From positions 31,121 to 95,120 of the forward strand of contig CANHLE010000003.1 in the NCBI GenBank assembly GCA_947461435.1: a stretch of 64,000 nucleotides of DNA, given 5' to 3'. This document shows, piece after piece, positions 60,211 to 64,000 of the stretch. Positions within the stretch are counted from its first letter, which is position 1, and every line of letters begins with the position of its first letter. Under the pieces are notes generated by a model. That model was not told the origin of the DNA. It saw only the letters and a list, made by a program, of their open reading frames with translations, and did not search any database. Both the position numbers and the translations under genes were made by a program. The DNA is from Paracoccaceae bacterium (GTDB lineage Bacteria; Pseudomonadota; Alphaproteobacteria; Rhodobacterales; Rhodobacteraceae).

Positions 60211-60990
60211 ATGAGCATCAAACCGAGCTGGGTTGTGGACAAGGAACGGGGTCGCCGAATGGAGGCCAAGGAAACCGTTTGGCTGTTTGGCCTTCATGCC
60301 GTGCGTGATGCTTTGGTAAATCCGCGCAGGGAAAAAATCCGCCTTGTGGTGACAAAGAATGCCTTCGACAAGCTTGAAGAAGCGATCTTGTCCAGTGGGA
60401 TGGAACCTGAAATTGTGGATCCTCGCAAGTTTGCGGTGCCGATTGACGAAGGTTCGGTTCATCAAGGGGCCGCCATGGAAGTGCGCCCCTTGAACTGGGG
60501 GACCCTTGCGGATGTGGCGATCTCTGGTCAGGGCAACCCGTTGGTGGTTCTTCTGGACCGCGTAACCGACCCCCACAATGCGGGGGCCGTCCTGCGATCT
60601 GCCGAAGTTTTCGGGGCCCGGGCCGTGATCGCCCCCAGACATCATTCTGCACCTGAAACGGGCGCGTTGGCCAAGACCGCGAGCGGGGCACTTGAACGCC
60701 AGCCCTATCTGCGTGTCACCAATCTTGCAGATGCCATGCAAGAGCTGCGAGACGCGGGATATCTTCTGATCGGGTTGGAAGGCGAGGCCGACCTGACCTT
60801 GGCGCAGGCCATTGCCGGTGCTGGTACGCGCGCGATCGGTTTGGTCATGGGGGCCGAAGGGCCGGGGCTTCGGGAAAAGACCCGCGAAACCTGTGATGTT
60901 GTGGCGCGCATTCCTTATTCGGGCGCCTTCGGCAGCCTGAACGTATCAAATGCAGCAGCCGTCAGTTTGTATGCGGCGAGCCAACGATAG
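60211..60990 (+). CDS. rlmB: 23S rRNA 2'-O-ribose methyltransferase RlmB (SpoU family)
   Basis: A 259-residue SPOUT-class methyltransferase. The N-terminal substrate-binding domain begins TVWLFGLHAVRDALVNPRRE. The catalytic SpoU motifs are LVVLLDRVTDPHNAGAVLRS (motif 1, with Asn and Arg), GLVMGAEGPGLREKT (motif 2, with Glu) and IPYSGAFGSLNVSNAAAV (motif 3). In E. coli, RlmB methylates G2251. The usual PIxG in motif 3 reads PYSGAFGSLNVS, a small variation seen in alphaproteobacteria. ATG at 60211 has GAGGG nine bases before it; a second ATG at 60259 is possible. Confidence 0.92.
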   Translation: MSIKPSWVVDKERGRRMEAKETVWLFGLHAVRDALVNPRREKIRLVVTKNAFDKLEEAILSSGMEPEIVDPRKFAVPIDEGSVHQGAAMEVRPLNWGTLADVAISGQGNPLVVLLDRVTDPHNAGAVLRSAEVFGARAVIAPRHHSAPETGALAKTASGALERQPYLRVTNLADAMQELRDAGYLLIGLEGEADLTLAQAIAGAGTRAIGLVMGAEGPGLREKTRETCDVVARIPYSGAFGSLNVSNAAAVSLYAASQR

Positions 60991-61144
60991 TTCACGTTTT
61001 TGCGAAGGGGCTTTTCCGTCGTGTTTGGGCCCCTATGTCTTTTGAGAAGTGGAGGATGGAACTCTCCACTTCCGACACTGTCCCTCGTTCCACGCCTTGG
61101 CGTCCGGTCCATGTGCCGGGCGCCTTTTTCTTGGGAGCATTGAA

Positions 61145-61564
61145 ATGCCAAGCGATGCCGAACTTTCTGAACTCTTTGCCCAGACGCGGACGATTGCCCT
61201 TGTCGGCTGGTCGCCCAAACAGGACCGTCCCAGTCACCGCGTAGCCAGGTTTTTGGCATCGCGCGGATACCGGGTGATCCCTGTAAATCCGGGGCAGGCG
61301 GGCCAAGACAGCGGTTTGGGTGAAGTGGTGCGTGCGTCTCTGTCAGACATCGATGAAGCGGTTGATATGGTTGATATCTTTCGGCGCAGCGAAGAGGTTG
61401 GCCCGGTGGTGCAGGAGGCATTGACGGCCTTTCCGCACTTGAAAACTGTTTGGATGCAGCTTGGGGTTATCAACGAGGATGCAGCCGAAGCGGCGCGCGC
61501 GGCCGGAATTCGTGTTGTCATGGATCGTTGCCCCGCGATCGAGATTCCGCGGCTGGGTCTATGA
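61145..61564 (+). CDS. CoA-binding domain protein (YccU-like)
   Basis: A 139-residue single-domain CoA-binding protein. The Rossmann-like fold shows RTIALVGWSPKQDRPSHRVA, GYRVIPVNPGQAGQDSGLGE, then VDMVDIFRRSEEVGPVVQEA and VWMQLGVINEDAAEAARAAG, ending with VMDRCPAIEIPRL. This is the succinyl-CoA-synthetase-like CoA-binding fold found alone in YccU. Its function is unknown; the conserved Cys in DRCPAIE may bind CoA as a disulfide. ATG at 61145 with GGGAG upstream. The stop overlaps the convergent cytochrome b561 gene by 6 nt. Confidence 0.88.
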   Translation: MPSDAELSELFAQTRTIALVGWSPKQDRPSHRVARFLASRGYRVIPVNPGQAGQDSGLGEVVRASLSDIDEAVDMVDIFRRSEEVGPVVQEALTAFPHLKTVWMQLGVINEDAAEAARAAGIRVVMDRCPAIEIPRLGL

Positions 61565-62098
61565 TCCGCTGATCATCCGCTCCAGCGTGTTGTCGCCCTT
61601 TATGGCCCGCGCAAAGGCCCCGGCGATATGAAGGCCAAGGACGCCCATCAGCGTCCAGGTTGTGGCCCAATGCACGGTGAAGGCGGTTGTCTCCCAAGCC
61701 TCGGATACCGGGGCAATTGGGGGAAGGGTCAGCGTGTTGAACAGGACGGTATCAAGCCCAGTGGCCGATGATCCCACCCAGCCCGCCATGGGAATGATGA
61801 CCAGCAAGGCGTAGATCACGCGATGCGCCCCGCGTGCCAGTCGTTGGGGCAGGGCGGCCGGGTCTCCCAAAGGGTGTGGGGGCGGGCTGATGCGATGCCA
61901 GACCAGCCGCAAGAGGACCAAGATCAGCGCTACGAACCCCAAGGATTTATGGAGCCCATAGAGCCAAAGGCTATCAAGTGAAGGTTCCATATCGGCAATA
62001 GTCAGACCCAGTGCCAAAAGCGAAAGGATCAAAAGGGCCATCGTCCAATGCAGGATTCTGCTGATTAGCCCGAAGGTTTCATGTGTGTTGAAAAACAC
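61559..62098 (-). CDS. Cytochrome b561-family protein
   Basis: A 179-residue four-helix membrane haem b protein. Haem-ligand histidines are seen in ISRILHWTMALLI, LYGLHKSLGFVAL, ARGAHRVIYALLV and FTVHWATTWTLMGVLGLHIAG. The family oxidises quinol or passes superoxide electrons to quinone (E. coli CybB). The YceI protein encoded 2 nt upstream is a usual partner; YceI proteins bind isoprenoids, so a quinone-related function is inferred. ATG at 62098. Confidence 0.9.
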   Translation of the reverse strand: MFFNTHETFGLISRILHWTMALLILSLLALGLTIADMEPSLDSLWLYGLHKSLGFVALILVLLRLVWHRISPPPHPLGDPAALPQRLARGAHRVIYALLVIIPMAGWVGSSATGLDTVLFNTLTLPPIAPVSEAWETTAFTVHWATTWTLMGVLGLHIAGAFARAIKGDNTLERMISGS

Positions 62099-62100
62099 GC

Positions 62101-62691
62101 TTATTTTTCCTGTTCGATCAGGGCCAGAATATCCAGCCGAACTTCGTCTCCGACCATATCAGACCAACCTGTTGCCCCAAAGTCGGACCGCATCAATGCC
62201 CCGGTCAATCGAATTTTCAGCAGGTGCAGGTCACCGGCCGCTTGACCTTTTTGTTGCCAGAACTGGGCAAAAAGGACAACCGACTTTGTCACCCCGCGGA
62301 TTGTGATGTCACCCTCGACCCGGGCGCCTTCGCCTTCGGCGCGAATTTTGGTTGAGGTGAAGGTGATTTCGGGAAATTCGGACGCATTGAGAACCTTTGG
62401 TCCCTTCAGCGCCTGGGCGGCGAAAGGAAAGCTGGCATTGGCATCTGCAACATTAAGGGTCACATCGATCGTCGATTGGCCGGGATTTTCGAAATCCAGT
62501 TTCAGATTGGCTGATGTGATGGGGAATTGTCCTGTGATCTCATCCTTGCCGAAATCAGTGGAGAAGCCAACGGTTGTTCCGTTTGGCTGCAGGCTGTACC
62601 CCGTGGGGTCTGCCAGACCGGGGCCTGCCACAAAGATGGTGCTGACTACGCCAAGTGCCAGAATCAGCGCGCGCGCTTTGGTCATAGACAT
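62101..62691 (-). CDS. YceI-family periplasmic isoprenoid-binding protein
   Basis: A 196-residue exported lipocalin-like protein. The signal peptide ends near GPGLA-DP (about residue 27). The mature barrel opens with YSLQPNGTTVGFSTDFGKDE and continues with VDVTLNVA-type strands, FPEITFTSTKIRAEGEGARV, and GDITIRGVTKSVVLFAQFW, all typical of YceI. Such proteins bind polyisoprenoids or quinones. ATG at 62691 is preferred, with AAGGA upstream. It is the first gene of the pair with cytochrome b561. Confidence 0.9.
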   Translation of the reverse strand: MSMTKARALILALGVVSTIFVAGPGLADPTGYSLQPNGTTVGFSTDFGKDEITGQFPITSANLKLDFENPGQSTIDVTLNVADANASFPFAAQALKGPKVLNASEFPEITFTSTKIRAEGEGARVEGDITIRGVTKSVVLFAQFWQQKGQAAGDLHLLKIRLTGALMRSDFGATGWSDMVGDEVRLDILALIEQEK

Positions 62692-62796
62692 CTTGTGTCC
62701 TTTCGAATGCCTTTCGATGTATAGAACGATTTGATGGTTTGCTTTGGACTTTGGTCGCATGATCGCCCGATTGTGATCGGTCGATCCCTGCGTGTC

Positions 62797-63435
62797 TTAG
62801 CGATCCGTCGTTACGGAAATCTTTCCCGTCATATCCCGCCGAACGGACCAGGCTGCGGGAGGCGCCATACGGGCACGCAGACGTGTCATCACCCAAGCCT
62901 CATGCGTGTCAACCAATGTTGTGCGCGAAGACGTTGCGGCCAGATGCCAGCGGCTTTCCACCCCCTGCGCACCGCCCATTGCGGGTGTCAGCAGAAGACC
63001 CAAAGGCGGTATGCGGCCACGATGGCGCGCCACCTCGGCCCCGGCCTCTGCTGCCAGATGCAGGCGGCGTACGGGTGTCAGGCCCGGCAGTTCTGACAAT
63101 TCGGCAATCACAAGGGGGGCTGCGCCTGATCGCAACGCCTCTTCGGCCGACCAAAGCAAATCTTCTGGTCGCCGCGCACGGGCATAGATCAGTCTTGCCG
63201 GATCGCAGTAGCCAAGCAAGCCTGCGGTGTAGATGCGTTCAGGTTGCCAGGCCGGGGATATCCAGATCGCTGGACCCTGACTTTCGCGCAGGATCATCGC
63301 GGCAAGGTTTACGCGCGCTGGTCCGCAAAACTCATGCACCCGGCCCCGTATCAGCCCAAGGCCAACCAGCCCAGGAAAGGGTTGAACCGGATGGGGGCGG
63401 GGCCCATGCATGTCGTGGTGAATCGGCAAAGACAT
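62797..63435 (-). CDS. imuA: ImuA-like RecA-fold protein
   Basis: A 212-residue protein resembling ImuA, a RecA-like partner in damage-induced mutagenesis with ImuB and DnaE2. RGRVHEFCGPARVNLAAMIL, followed by GPAIWISPAWQPERIYTAGL and RLIYARARRPEDLLWSAEEA, fits that family, as does PLVIAELSELPGLTPVRRLH. The Walker A-like loop (CGPARVN) lacks the lysine of a functional RecA P-loop, as in many ImuA proteins. No imuB or dnaE2 is next to it. ATG at 63435. It is divergent from the aldo/keto reductase. Confidence 0.65.
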   Translation of the reverse strand: MSLPIHHDMHGPRPHPVQPFPGLVGLGLIRGRVHEFCGPARVNLAAMILRESQGPAIWISPAWQPERIYTAGLLGYCDPARLIYARARRPEDLLWSAEEALRSGAAPLVIAELSELPGLTPVRRLHLAAEAGAEVARHRGRIPPLGLLLTPAMGGAQGVESRWHLAATSSRTTLVDTHEAWVMTRLRARMAPPAAWSVRRDMTGKISVTTDR

Positions 63436-63529
63436 GCGCCCAAGTTACAATGTTCTTCTTATGTTCTCAAGCGCCGCACTTCCCCTTTGGGCGGCTTCCC
63501 CCTACCCTAGGTAAAAAGGAGATCGCAGC

Positions 63530-64000
63530 ATGCGCAAAGCGAAACTTGGCCACACCGGACTGATGGTGTCAGAAATCTGTCTGGGAACCATGACTTGGGG
63601 GACCCAAAACACCGAAGCCGAGGGCCATGCGCAAATGGACCATGCGCTGGGCTGTGATGTAGATTTCTGGGATACCGCCGAGATGTATCCGGTGAACCCC
63701 GTCAGTGCAGAAACTGTCGGGCGCACCGAAGAGATCATCGGAACATGGTTCGCGGCACGGGGTGGGCGCGATCGCGTGATTTTGGCCACAAAGGTGATGG
63801 GGGGAAATCAACCCTCTGTTCCTGACAGTGAACCGATCAGTGGTGCCAAACTGCGCGCATCGGTTGAATCAAGCCTGAAAAGGCTGCAAACCGACTACAT
63901 TGATCTGTACCAACTGCACTGGCCAAACCGACGGACCTATCACTTTCGCAATATTTGGGCCTTTGACCCCCGAGGACAAGATCGAAGCAAGATCGAGGCA
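63530..64000 (+). CDS. Tas-like aldo/keto reductase (5' part)
   Basis: The first 157 residues of an NADPH-dependent aldo/keto reductase; the gene runs off the right edge. The opening LGHTGLMVSEICLGTMTWGT and TEAEGHAQMDHALGCDVDFW are close to E. coli Tas. Catalytic residues are visible: Asp and Tyr in WDTAEMYP, Lys in ILATKVMGG and His in YIDLYQLHWPNR. The long loop after TAEMYPVNPVSAETVG is also Tas-like. ATG at 63530 has AAGGAG at good distance. Substrate unknown. Confidence 0.88.
   Translation, partial: MRKAKLGHTGLMVSEICLGTMTWGTQNTEAEGHAQMDHALGCDVDFWDTAEMYPVNPVSAETVGRTEEIIGTWFAARGGRDRVILATKVMGGNQPSVPDSEPISGAKLRASVESSLKRLQTDYIDLYQLHWPNRRTYHFRNIWAFDPRGQDRSKIEA

Noticed and set aside
1..64000. 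CRISPR array, rRNA operon, prophage or intact insertion sequence
   Set aside because: No regularly spaced repeats, rRNA signature sequences, phage structural genes or transposase genes with terminal repeats were seen.

Overview
This window looks like the chromosome of an alphaproteobacterium of the order Rhodobacterales (Rhodobacter/Paracoccus/Roseobacter relatives). The evidence is moderately high GC, an alphaproteobacterial RpoH, psd-pssA type phospholipid genes, an Anbu-type proteasome operon, the SUV3-like helicase / S4 protein / FdxA / CarD neighbourhood, and a complete ccoNOQP-ccoGHIS cytochrome cbb3 cluster with FNR-type boxes and a divergent universal stress gene. Most genes are housekeeping or core metabolic and are tightly packed, with many 4-nt ATGA/GTGA overlaps.

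Layout. 1-9.9 kb: partial amidase, a small membrane protein, RluA-type pseudouridine synthase, a divergent TetR regulator / 4-TM protein pair with a clear operator-like palindrome, Kup potassium transporter, rpoH, psd-pssA, a Gfo/Idh/MocA oxidoreductase, a DUF4389 protein and a host-attachment-type protein. 10-16 kb: oligoendopeptidase F, then a four-gene unit of circularly permuted ATP-grasp, alpha-E protein, transglutaminase-like protein and Anbu-type proteasome subunit; its biochemical role is still open. 16-27 kb: lysophospholipase-like hydrolase and SCP2 protein, TPR protein, SUV3-like helicase, S4 protein, fdxA, carD, cobT, a Kef-type antiporter, and an Lrp regulator divergent from hpd. 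27-39 kb: a 1062-residue bitopic protein with a GspC-like end, a SIMPL protein, an O-acetylhomoserine sulfhydrylase, an RTX-type secreted protein, an unrecognised helical protein coupled to an Lrp regulator divergent from a LysE exporter, a glycosyltransferase-like protein, a small exported protein and a DDAH.

39-47.8 kb is the cbb3 oxidase locus. Structural genes ccoNOQP and assembly genes ccoGHIS read leftwards; FNR-type boxes lie upstream of ccoN (two, shared with a divergent usp gene) and between ccoP and ccoG. The last gene, ccoS, carries a one-base frameshift in this sequence. 47.9-49.2 kb is visibly AT-rich, holds an FkbM-type methyltransferase and a gene-poor stretch, and looks acquired.

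49.2-59.6 kb is a transport/catabolism block: a leftward unit (TIM-barrel isomerase-like, GpdQ/CpdA-like phosphodiesterase, UgpB-A-E-C type ABC transporter) and a divergent rightward second ABC transporter (binding protein, two permeases, ATPase). I infer uptake and breakdown of glycerophosphodiesters or related compounds. Both binding-protein genes are followed by strong hairpins before the permease genes. 59.6-64 kb: tRNA-Tyr, rlmB, a CoA-binding protein, cytochrome b561, a YceI protein, an orphan ImuA-like protein and the start of a Tas-like aldo/keto reductase. I saw no rRNA, CRISPR array, intact insertion sequence or prophage.
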